From Candidatus Fermentibacteraceae bacterium (GTDB lineage Bacteria; Fermentibacterota; Fermentibacteria; Fermentibacterales; JCC-6), in contig JAGGYZ010000217.1 of NCBI GenBank assembly GCA_021162285.1, positions 1-20,090 of the forward strand: 20,090 nucleotides of DNA, read 5' to 3'. Under the pieces are notes generated by a model. It was not told the DNA's origin and ran no database searches. It saw only the letters and a list, made by a program, of their open reading frames with translations. This document shows, piece by piece, positions 14,067-20,090 of this stretch. The position numbers and the translations under genes were made by a program. Every line of letters begins with the position of its first letter. Position 1 is the first letter of the stretch.

Positions 14067-14505
14067 AGATATTCTCCTTTCGTAACAATTTTTCCCTGCA
14101 TTCTCTGCAGGTACCTGTAAATGTAACACAAACACCATCAACTGTGAAACCCGATGTTTCGGATAAGGCTATTCCTTTGTAGTCCATCGGTGGTACTTGA
14201 ATATCTCTGACTTTACCGCAGATCCGGCACTGAACATGGTTGTGGTTTTCCAGCACATGATCGTAGTGCACCTCCGAACCGGTTCCGGCTACGGTAATTA
14301 ACACACCGTCTTCAACAAGAATAGCAAGATTGCGGTATACCGTACTGAAACTGATGTTACTGACTTCTTCCCTTGCTCTGAAAAAAACATCCTGCGCTGT
14401 GGGATGGTTGCACATATTTTTTACTGTTCTGAGAACAACCGATTTCTGCTTCGATCCTCTTCTCACCGGTTTCAATGCTTCAGTTTCCAATTTTCCTCTA
14501 TTCAT
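14041..14505 (-). CDS. perR: Fur-family peroxide-responsive repressor, PerR type
   Basis: 154 residues. The N-terminal winged helix (about 20-78) includes HPTAQDVFFRAR and the FSTVYRNLAIL recognition helix. The regulatory metal site matches PerR: H34, D82, H88, H90 and D101 correspond to B. subtilis H37, D85, H91, H93 and D104; Fur normally has Glu at the last position. Structural zinc cysteines are C93/C96 and C133/C136. Metal-catalysed oxidation of a site histidine by peroxide is the known PerR mechanism. It is the first gene of the oxygen-defence operon, so it probably represses its own promoter and the genes below. AGGA lies about eight bases before the ATG. Confidence 0.92.
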   Translation of the reverse strand: MNRGKLETEALKPVRRGSKQKSVVLRTVKNMCNHPTAQDVFFRAREEVSNISFSTVYRNLAILVEDGVLITVAGTGSEVHYDHVLENHNHVQCRICGKVRDIQVPPMDYKGIALSETSGFTVDGVCVTFTGTCRECREKLLRKENIYGNQRNAD

Positions 14506-14521
14506 AATAATTCCTATTCCG

Positions 14522-14549
14522 AATATAGCAAACCCGGAGTTTTTGTCAA
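14522..14549 (-). promoter_or_regulatory. Promoter of the perR oxygen-defence operon
   Basis: On the minus strand a perfect -35 TTGACA (14544-14549), a 16-base spacer and -10 TATATT (14522-14527). The perR ATG is 16 bases beyond the -10, so the leader is very short. The AT-rich segment from the -10 to the start codon (about 14500-14527) is the natural place for a PerR box, but no clean copy of the 15-bp consensus inverted repeat is visible. Confidence 0.8.
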
Positions 14550-14701
14550 GTAGTTACTCCCGGCGGACTGCGGGAAGGCTTACTTTCCAATTACTGTGGG
14601 GAATTTACTTCCTTCTGAAATACACAACCGAACCGCATCTGTTTCGGGGTGCTGAATACACGACACTGGAAAATAAAACTGTTTTAAACCATATTGCCCC
14701 C

Positions 14702-15469
14702 ATGAGAACGATTACCGAAGTAAAGAAAGACATAAGCGAGATAGCTTTTCACCTTGCCATAATGGGCTGGTCGGAGGCCAATGCCGGAAATATTTCTGTT
14801 CTTATGCCCCGGGGAACTGATTATGATCCAGGGGAGAATCCTAACTCCTACCATTTCCTTGAACCTGTAAAATCACTTGCCGGCAGAACTCTTCTTGTTA
14901 CTGCAACCGGCAGCAGGTTTAGACGCATGAAACGCGATATGGATACCCAGATTGTACCTGTAACCATTACCGAGTTCGGTACAGGAGCACTGTGGCCATT
15001 GCATTACCCAAATCCTACCAGTGAGATAGGCACACATATTCAAGTGCATTCCCTTACACCTGATCTGGGATGGGATACATCGGCAATTGTACACACTCAT
15101 TCGACAAAAATGCTTGCTCTCTCTTCAAGCGACCTGCCTGGTGAAATGCTTCGAAACGCAGTGGAACACGCCCACCCCGAAATTTCAATTCTTATGAAAA
15201 AGGGGATGGCTTTCCTGGATTTTGAACCACCGGGAACATGGGAGCTTGGCAGGAAAACGAGGGATGAGTTTAAGAATGCAAATACAGTTATCTGGCGAAA
15301 ACATGGAATTCTGGGTTTCGCTGAGGATTTAGAGATGGCCTGTGATTACGTTGAAATGACCGAGAAGGCAGCCGAAATCCTTCTTCTGGAACACAGCGCA
15401 TTTGGTGGATTCCTGGGTTTGAAAGACAAAGAAATGGAAATTCTCAAGAACGATATAGCACAGGATTGA
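14702..15469 (+). CDS. rhaD: Class II aldolase, rhamnulose-1-phosphate aldolase type
   Basis: 255-residue zinc-dependent class II aldolase most like RhaD, which splits L-rhamnulose 1-phosphate into dihydroxyacetone phosphate and L-lactaldehyde. Features are the phosphate loop NAGNIS (N30), catalytic E108 in PTSEIGTH, zinc ligands H131 and H133 in IVHTHSTKML, and H201 in WRKHGILGF, plus LDFEPPGTWELGRKT and the EKAAEILLLE helix. The ATG chosen gives the family's usual N-terminus; no good Shine-Dalgarno precedes it. The frame is open to 14330 but would overlap perR and its promoter, so it is rejected. No other rhamnose gene is in the window, and a related sugar-phosphate substrate is possible. 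Confidence 0.85.
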   Translation: MRTITEVKKDISEIAFHLAIMGWSEANAGNISVLMPRGTDYDPGENPNSYHFLEPVKSLAGRTLLVTATGSRFRRMKRDMDTQIVPVTITEFGTGALWPLHYPNPTSEIGTHIQVHSLTPDLGWDTSAIVHTHSTKMLALSSSDLPGEMLRNAVEHAHPEISILMKKGMAFLDFEPPGTWELGRKTRDEFKNANTVIWRKHGILGFAEDLEMACDYVEMTEKAAEILLLEHSAFGGFLGLKDKEMEILKNDIAQD

Positions 15470-15532
15470 CCTGCACAGTAAAAAAAACAATTGTAGTATA
15501 TTGGTTTTACAGTAAATCTGGAGGGGTATGCA

Positions 15533-16318
15533 ATGAAAGCAATAGTTGCTGTCGGTCTTTTAGTCACAGTGTCTGTTTTTATCGGATGCGGAGATTCTGC
15601 AACCGAGATAAATGGCACTCTCCCGGTAGTTACCGGAATTACCGTTGATACACTTGCCAGCCACGGCGACACTATTGTAGTCACATGGACAGCAATGGAT
15701 ACCACTCTGGTAGACGGGTACTTCCTCTGGACCCGAAGAGAGGTTGAAGGGCCGTGGACTCTTGCCGCCCTGTGCAAGAACAATGCTGGAGTTCATATCG
15801 CCAGTCGGTCTGTATTCTACACTGTAATGGCATTCAAGGGTGATGATACCTCTTCCGGAGTGGGGCTGTCTGCCAATACAAAAACAGTTCAGGTATCGGA
15901 GATCAGGGAACTGTTCAACCTGAGACCGGTTGGCTTCCGCGTTGATGTTACAGGCGATTCAATAATTGCCGGTAATCCTGCATCGCCAGAATTCGCACAG
16001 CAGTTCGTAGTGGCTGTTAATGTAAATGGTGTCAGATACATCTATCCCGGCACAGTCAACCCGGAACAGTGGCCTGGCGGGGCAAGAACAAGAATCGCCC
16101 GGGGTACAGGTTTCATAGCTCCGTCACCTGACGACTCTATTCTCTGGAAAGACAGCGTTTCCTACGGTGACGACTTCTTCCTTGCCGTGGGAGATGGCCA
16201 CTACTGCCTGCTCACTGGAACCCATACATTCCCCGATACAGCGGCTTTCACCGACACTCTCGTTCTTAAAGGACAGATTCAGCCAATTGTCAATGTCCGT
16301 GTATTCAATGAATTGTAG
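15533..16318 (+). CDS. Predicted lipoprotein of unknown function
   Basis: 261 residues. The N-terminus MKAIVAVGLLVTVSVFIGC is a lipoprotein signal with acylated Cys19; Phe at the -3 position of the lipobox is slightly atypical. Residues about 30-110 look like a fibronectin type III-like beta-sandwich (TVDTLASHGDTIVVTWTA, then VDGYFLWTRR, then FYTVMAFKGDDTSSG). The rest is beta-rich, acidic and without recognised motifs. A strong GGAGGGG lies six bases before the ATG, suggesting efficient translation. It follows the aldolase gene by 63 bases and ends at a strong terminator. I do not recognise a family; an outer-membrane-anchored or surface structural or binding role is possible but not shown. 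Confidence 0.8.
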   Translation: MKAIVAVGLLVTVSVFIGCGDSATEINGTLPVVTGITVDTLASHGDTIVVTWTAMDTTLVDGYFLWTRREVEGPWTLAALCKNNAGVHIASRSVFYTVMAFKGDDTSSGVGLSANTKTVQVSEIRELFNLRPVGFRVDVTGDSIIAGNPASPEFAQQFVVAVNVNGVRYIYPGTVNPEQWPGGARTRIARGTGFIAPSPDDSILWKDSVSYGDDFFLAVGDGHYCLLTGTHTFPDTAAFTDTLVLKGQIQPIVNVRVFNEL

Positions 16319-16333
16319 TATCTGAAAATGTAT

Positions 16334-16362
16334 AAAAGGGGAGGCTTCAAGCCTCCCCTTTT
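16334..16362. terminator. Strong bidirectional intrinsic terminator
   Basis: Perfect inverted repeat AAAAGGGGAGGCTT-C-AAGCCTCCCCTTTT, giving a stem of about 12 bp with a five-base loop and T tracts in both directions. It lies between the convergent lipoprotein and AspRS genes, 15 bases after one stop and 21 bases from the other. Confidence 0.93.
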
Positions 16363-16383
16363 CTGTCTTCTCCAGCTTTTCTA

Positions 16384-17727
16384 TCAGGGTGTAAGCCTTT
16401 TGATATCTCTGGGAAACATCGTGGTGAGTCTTATGTTGTCAACACCAAGAAGCCTTGCTGTAATTCTTTCGAGGCCAATAGCAAGCCCCCCATGAGGTGG
16501 CAGACCGTACTTGTGTGCCTGCAGATAGCTTTCAAAATCATCGGGGTTCAACCCCATTGAGATCATCTTTTCCACCTGCTCCTGGTAGTCGTTGATTCTC
16601 TGGCCGCCGGTTGTTATTTCCAGTCCTCTGAACAGTAGGTCAAAACTCAGCGTGGTTCCCGGGTTATCGGGGTCGTCTTTGGTGTAAAATGGCCTCTTCT
16701 GTGTTGGAAAGTGTGTAACAAACACAAAGTCACTGTTCCAGTTCTCGGCGGAGTACGAGCACAGCGCTCTCTCTTCGTCAGGCTCAAGATCAGGTTCACC
16801 TGAGTAGTCGCCTCCTGTCACACCGCCTGCTATCTTATGGGCTTCCGAGAGGGTAACTACAGGAAAATCTTCGTCTATAACAGGTATATCTGCATCCAGC
16901 AGCGTAATTTCCGGACCACAGGTTTCCCTGATAAAATCAAAACAGTACTTGAGCAGTGCTGTCTCCATCATCATAATATCGGTGTGGTCTTTCACAAAGC
17001 CCATTTCGAGATCAAGAGATGTGTACTCGTTTATGTGCCGGCTTGTCTGATGGTTTTCTGCCCGGAATACCGGACCGATTTCAAATACTCTCTCGTAGAT
17101 TCCAACACCCATCTGCTTGTAGAATTGCGGAGACTGAGCAAGGTATGCAGGTCTCCCGAAATAATCAAGTTTAAAGATATTTGCACCACCCTCTGCGCCG
17201 GCAACGCCGATTTTGGGGGTGCGTATTTCTGTAAATCCCTGATTCCGCAAAAATTCAGCAAAACCGTGAGCAAACGCCTCGGAAACCTTTAGTCTTGCTC
17301 TTTCTACCGGGTGTCTAAGACTCAGAGGTCTTAGATCAAGATTGGTATCAATATGTAAATCAAGGATTTTCTTTGATATATCCACCGGAGGGTGCTCAGC
17401 TGGATTGGCTACTACTTGTATACCGTCCGCCTGAATCTCCACACTGTTCGGATTAATGGATTTATCCTTGATTTTTGCTGTTTTTACCATTCCTGTTATC
17501 TGAACAGACTGCTCTTCAGAAAGCCCATCAATAAGTTCCTCATTCCCGTCGCGGCCGATTACACACTGAAGCAGCCCGTCGTGACGCCGGATCACTATGA
17601 ACGCCCCCCAGCCCAGACGGCGGATACGCTGGATCATGCCATGAACTGTAACCCTCTGCCCGTCCATTTCAGCAAGTTCGACGGCGGCAGTCAGTCTCTG
17701 GTCGGTAGTGGTCGATACTCTGTACAT
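16384..17727 (-). CDS. aspS: Aspartyl-tRNA synthetase, archaeal/eukaryal type
   Basis: 447 residues, class IIb synthetase charging tRNA with aspartate. The length and sequence fit the archaeal-type AspRS (about 430-440) and not the usual bacterial form (about 590, with an inserted GAD domain). An N-terminal OB-fold (about 20-105) is followed by the catalytic core: motif 2 in FRAENHQTSRHINEYTSLD, the aspartate-site block GLEITTGGQRINDY, and motif 3 in GGLAIGLERITARLLG. The residue separating tRNA-Asp-specific (Trp) from relaxed enzymes (often His) aligns by eye to Q33, so the gene may be non-discriminating. The ATG at 17725-17727 has AGGAG seven bases upstream and shares one base with the upstream stop (TGATG). 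Confidence 0.92.
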   Translation of the reverse strand: MYRVSTTTDQRLTAAVELAEMDGQRVTVHGMIQRIRRLGWGAFIVIRRHDGLLQCVIGRDGNEELIDGLSEEQSVQITGMVKTAKIKDKSINPNSVEIQADGIQVVANPAEHPPVDISKKILDLHIDTNLDLRPLSLRHPVERARLKVSEAFAHGFAEFLRNQGFTEIRTPKIGVAGAEGGANIFKLDYFGRPAYLAQSPQFYKQMGVGIYERVFEIGPVFRAENHQTSRHINEYTSLDLEMGFVKDHTDIMMMETALLKYCFDFIRETCGPEITLLDADIPVIDEDFPVVTLSEAHKIAGGVTGGDYSGEPDLEPDEERALCSYSAENWNSDFVFVTHFPTQKRPFYTKDDPDNPGTTLSFDLLFRGLEITTGGQRINDYQEQVEKMISMGLNPDDFESYLQAHKYGLPPHGGLAIGLERITARLLGVDNIRLTTMFPRDIKRLTP

Positions 17728-18086
17728 CAATCATCTCCTGTATTCTGTTCGCTGTTCCTTATCAGGCGGTTCGGTGCCCCTGCAAAATGTGCCCGAATTT
17801 CCTTCACAACTTTTTCCAGTGCATCAAGTCTCAGGAATATACTCTCTGGAATATTGTCCACCTTTGACATTCTGTATCGAAGCCTCCTGAAATCATTCTG
17901 CATTCTCAAGGCAACTGGCTGATAGTAAGTACGGGAACGTTCTCTGAACAGGCGCAGAGCATCACCGCCCTCTTCAAGGGCATACTCCTTTTCCAACTGG
18001 AAAGACTGCCGAAGTCGAACAAGAAACTTCCCGTCAAACCGGATTTCAGTCTCAATCTCCGCAGCGGTTTTAAGATTTCCACTCAT
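17727..18086 (-). CDS. Unrecognised 119-residue helical protein coupled to aspS
   Basis: I do not recognise this protein. It has no signal peptide or membrane segment, and is rich in charged residues. Two likely amphipathic helices lie near residues 18-60 (FLVRLRQSFQLEKEYALEE and beyond) and 80-105 (SIFLRLDALEKVVKEIRAHF), separated by an arginine-rich stretch NDFRRLRYRMSK that could bind nucleic acid. The C-terminus is polar. The stop codon TGA shares its last base with the aspS ATG, so translation is probably coupled, and it is the first gene of a two-gene unit with aspS. Only a weak AAGG precedes its ATG. The one-base overlap and clean open frame make it a probable real gene. Confidence 0.65.
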   Translation of the reverse strand: MSGNLKTAAEIETEIRFDGKFLVRLRQSFQLEKEYALEEGGDALRLFRERSRTYYQPVALRMQNDFRRLRYRMSKVDNIPESIFLRLDALEKVVKEIRAHFAGAPNRLIRNSEQNTGDD

Positions 18087-18121
18087 GTTCAGGTTGCCTT
18101 ATATTCTGCTGTTAAAATAGA

Positions 18122-18138
18122 TTCCACCATGCGTGGAA
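18122..18138. repeat. Inverted repeat between divergent aspS unit and buk
   Basis: Perfect arms TTCCAC and GTGGAA with a five-base centre, in the 90-base gap between the divergent genes and just downstream of a TAAAAT (18113-18118) that could be a buk -10 box. It may be an operator or a short hairpin in the buk leader. Confidence 0.35.
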
Positions 18139-18176
18139 CAGTTGCAAAGATAGCAAATAACCCATGAGGAGGGAAG

Positions 18177-19250
18177 ATGAGGATACTTGCTGTAAATCCC
18201 GGTTCAACTTCAACGAAAATTTCCGTGTTTGAAAACGAAGAAGAAGTCTGGGACCTTAAGCTGTCACACTCACCGGAAGATCTCTCTCCCTTCGGAACAA
18301 ATATTTTTGAACAGTATGGGTTCAGGCGTGATGTAATCGTTTCAGCGCTGAAACAAGCTGGCTACCCCGTTGACAGTTTCAATGGCATTGTGGGAAGAGG
18401 CGGACTGGTGAAACCTATTCCCGGAGGAACTTATCTCGTAGACGAGAAGCTTCTGAAAGACCTCAAAATCGGAATTCTCGGCCAGCACGCGTCCAATCTG
18501 GGCGGTCCCATAGCGGCAGAACTGGCAAAAACTGCAGGGTGTGATGCCTTTATTGTTGATCCTGTCGTTGTTGATGAAATGGAGCCTGTTGCAAGATTTT
18601 CCGGAAACCCTCTTATTACTCGCAAGAGCATTTTCCATGCCTTGAACCAGAAAGCAGTTGCAAGAAAAGCGGCCAGTGAACTGGGTATACACTACAGCGA
18701 ATCTAATTTTATTGTTGTACACCTTGGCGGCGGTATCAGCGTCGGGGCACACAGGAAAGGGCTTGTTATTGATGTAAACAACGCCCTGGATGGAGACGGG
18801 CCGTTTACTCCTGAAAGATCAGGAGGAGTTCCGGCAGGTGATCTGGTAAAGCTGTGCTTCTCACAAGATTATTCCCTCGACGACATTAAAAAAATGATCA
18901 AAGGGCACGGTGGTATAGTGGCCTACCTTGGAACCAACGACATGATGGAGGTTGAAAACGAGGTAATGGCAGGAAACTCTGAATGGCTTGCAGTGTACAG
19001 AGCTATGGCATATCAGATTGGTAAAGAAGTTGGGGCAATGGCAGCAGTTCTCAACGGACAGGTGAATGCAATTGTGGTTTCAGGCGGAATAGCTTACGAC
19101 AAACAGTTCGTCAGCTGGCTGAAGGAAATGGTGGAATTCATCGCGCCGGTTATTGTTTACCCGGGCGAAATGGAAATGGAAGCTCTCGCCCTGGGTGCAC
19201 TGAGAGTTCTCCGGAGCCAGGAAACACCCAGATCTTACAATCCCGAATAA
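18177..19250 (+). CDS. buk: Butyrate kinase
   Basis: 357 residues, the standard butyrate kinase size (acetate kinase is about 400). It transfers phosphate from butyryl-phosphate to ADP, making ATP. ASKHA-fold motifs are visible: phosphate loop VNPGSTSTKISVF near residues 6-18, GRGGLVKPIPGGTY, SIFHALNQKA near 154, VVHLGGGISVGAH with HLGGG at 182-186, the DGDGPFTPERSGGVPAGDL segment, and VVSGGIAYD. AGGAGG lies four bases before the ATG. The gene is followed after 16 bases by an acyl-CoA mutase subunit, so they are likely co-transcribed. Its usual partner ptb lies 13 kb away. Buk-family enzymes also accept propionyl- or isobutyryl-phosphate, which would fit the mutase neighbour. Confidence 0.93.
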   Translation: MRILAVNPGSTSTKISVFENEEEVWDLKLSHSPEDLSPFGTNIFEQYGFRRDVIVSALKQAGYPVDSFNGIVGRGGLVKPIPGGTYLVDEKLLKDLKIGILGQHASNLGGPIAAELAKTAGCDAFIVDPVVVDEMEPVARFSGNPLITRKSIFHALNQKAVARKAASELGIHYSESNFIVVHLGGGISVGAHRKGLVIDVNNALDGDGPFTPERSGGVPAGDLVKLCFSQDYSLDDIKKMIKGHGGIVAYLGTNDMMEVENEVMAGNSEWLAVYRAMAYQIGKEVGAMAAVLNGQVNAIVVSGGIAYDKQFVSWLKEMVEFIAPVIVYPGEMEMEALALGALRVLRSQETPRSYNPE

Positions 19251-19266
19251 TCGGAGGAAAGCAGAT

Positions 19267-20090
19267 ATGAGTAACAAATTCGACCAGGCAAAAAAAGCAT
19301 GGGAAGACGGTGTTCTTGCAAAAGTGCTTGGAAGATTCCCTGAACGGAGGAAAGAGTTCCTGACGGGCTCCGGCGATCCAGTTGAAAGGATTTACTACCC
19401 TCAGAACCCCGATGAGAAATATCTGGCAGAATCCGGTTTCCCTGGTGACTTTCCTTACACCAGAGGTGTTCAACCAACCATGTACAGAGGCAGGCTCTGG
19501 ACCATGCGTCAGTATGCGGGTTTCGGCAGTGCAGTAGAATCAAACAAGAGGTATCGATATCTTCTGGACGCCGGTCAAACCGGTCTTTCGGTTGCCTTTG
19601 ATCTGCCAACGCAGATCGGCTATGACTCCGACCATCCTCTGTGCGCAGGGGAAGTTGGCAAGGTTGGTGTTGCAATCGACAGCCTTTCAGACATGGAACT
19701 TCTTTTTAAAGACATACCTCTGGGCAAAGTTTCAACCTCTATGACCATAAACGCTCCTGCTGCAGTTCTGCTGGCAATGTACATTGTGGTAGCTGAGAAG
19801 CAGGGTGTTCCAGCAGATAAGCTTCGGGGAACCATACAGAATGATATTTTGAAGGAATACATGGCGAGAGGTACTTATATCTTCCCTCCAAAGCAGTCCA
19901 TGAGACTGATAACAGATATCTTCGGATTCTGCCGCGAGAGTGTTCCCATATGGAATACTATTTCCATCAGCGGATACCACATCAGAGAAGCAGGCAGCAC
20001 CGCGGCGCAGGAAGTCGGATTTACCATTGCAGATGGAATCGCTTACGTACAGGCAGCCACTGAAGCAGGTTTAAGTGTAGATGATTTTGC
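19267..20090 (+). CDS. Methylmalonyl-CoA mutase-family large subunit, N-terminal part
   Basis: Partial; 274 codons before the right edge, about half of a large subunit of about 550 residues. It is the N-terminal TIM-barrel part of a B12-dependent acyl-CoA mutase, with PYTRGVQPTMYRGRLWTMRQ, QTGLSVAFDLPTQIGYDSD, GEVGKVGVAIDSLSDMELL, STSMTINAPAAVLL, GTIQNDILKEYMARGTYIF, SMRLITDIFGF (carrying the CoA-carboxylate arginine in methylmalonyl-CoA mutase) and NTISISGYHIREAGS with the catalytic histidine. In RGVQPTMY, Gln takes the place of the tyrosine in the textbook RGPYATMY, so the substrate may be methylmalonyl-CoA or another branched acyl-CoA. GGAGG is nine bases before the ATG. The B12-binding small subunit would be expected just beyond the window. 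Confidence 0.93.
   Translation, partial: MSNKFDQAKKAWEDGVLAKVLGRFPERRKEFLTGSGDPVERIYYPQNPDEKYLAESGFPGDFPYTRGVQPTMYRGRLWTMRQYAGFGSAVESNKRYRYLLDAGQTGLSVAFDLPTQIGYDSDHPLCAGEVGKVGVAIDSLSDMELLFKDIPLGKVSTSMTINAPAAVLLAMYIVVAEKQGVPADKLRGTIQNDILKEYMARGTYIFPPKQSMRLITDIFGFCRESVPIWNTISISGYHIREAGSTAAQEVGFTIADGIAYVQAATEAGLSVDDF

Noticed and set aside
14500..14527. Canonical PerR box at the perR promoter
   Set aside because: The AT-rich stretch shares bases with the consensus but lacks a clean 7-1-7 inverted repeat, so it is not listed as a site.
14558..14575. TCCCG/CGGGA stem upstream of the aldolase gene
   Set aside because: Only five base pairs, with no T run or conserved context; likely chance.
14330..14701. 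Upstream extension of the RhaD-type aldolase frame
   Set aside because: It would overlap perR and its promoter; the sequence is hydrophobic and non-homologous, and the family N-terminus is reached from the ATG at 14702.
1..20090. CRISPR arrays, tRNA or rRNA genes, insertion sequences
   Set aside because: No regularly spaced repeats, cloverleaf-like segments, transposase frames or long terminal inverted repeats were seen by eye. A tRNAscan or covariance-model run would be more sensitive.

Overview
This window reads as an ordinary chromosomal segment of a strictly anaerobic or microaerophilic, amino-acid-fermenting bacterium with a Gram-negative-type envelope. The evidence is two predicted lipoproteins, a non-hydrolysing UDP-GlcNAc 2-epimerase, butyrate-type phosphotransacylase and kinase genes, a B12-dependent acyl-CoA mutase, lysine and ornithine omega-transaminases, and an anaerobe-style oxygen-defence operon. 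The archaeal-type AspRS and the overall mix would fit an FCB-group candidate lineage (Cloacimonadota or Fermentibacterota-like). That placement is an inference from gene content, not from a marker phylogeny.

Layout. (1) 1-4943, minus strand: a tightly coupled operon ptb > rpiB > wecB > transglutaminase-like lipoprotein > ribD > ribE, with ribE running off the left edge. Genes overlap by ATGA or are separated by a few bases, and both rib genes start with TTG. RpiB makes ribulose 5-phosphate, a riboflavin precursor. (2) 4944-8173: L-lysine 6-transaminase (lat, plus strand) converges on a small ArsR-type regulator and an ornithine transaminase (rocD, both minus strand), with hairpin terminators between them. 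(3) 8174-9336: an AT-richer island holding a mazEF toxin-antitoxin pair. It has a strong promoter, a perfect 14-bp palindrome over the -10 box, and a 10-bp direct repeat on either side.

(4) 9337-14549, minus strand: an apparent eight-gene operon perR > rubrerythrin > desulfoferrodoxin > ferritin > fprA > flavin reductase-rubredoxin fusion > TIGR02757/DUF2400 protein > small membrane protein, read from a good sigma70-type promoter. Together the first six products can remove superoxide, peroxide, O2 or NO and store the iron released, with the fusion protein as the likely electron donor. The TIGR02757 gene has conserved N-terminal coding sequence upstream of any normal start codon.

(5) 14702-16362, plus strand: a rhamnulose-1-phosphate-aldolase-like gene and a lipoprotein, closed by a bidirectional terminator. 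(6) 16384-18086, minus strand: an archaeal-type aspartyl-tRNA synthetase translationally coupled to an unrecognised 119-residue helical protein. (7) 18177-20090, plus strand: butyrate kinase followed by the large subunit of a methylmalonyl-CoA-mutase-family enzyme, cut by the right edge. Ptb (region 1) and Buk (region 7) are usually neighbours but lie 13 kb apart here.

No CRISPR array, rRNA, tRNA, insertion sequence or clearly novel multi-gene defence system was seen. The most unusual signals are the start-codon problem in the TIGR02757 gene, the two uncharacterised passengers of the oxygen-defence operon, and the organisation around mazEF.
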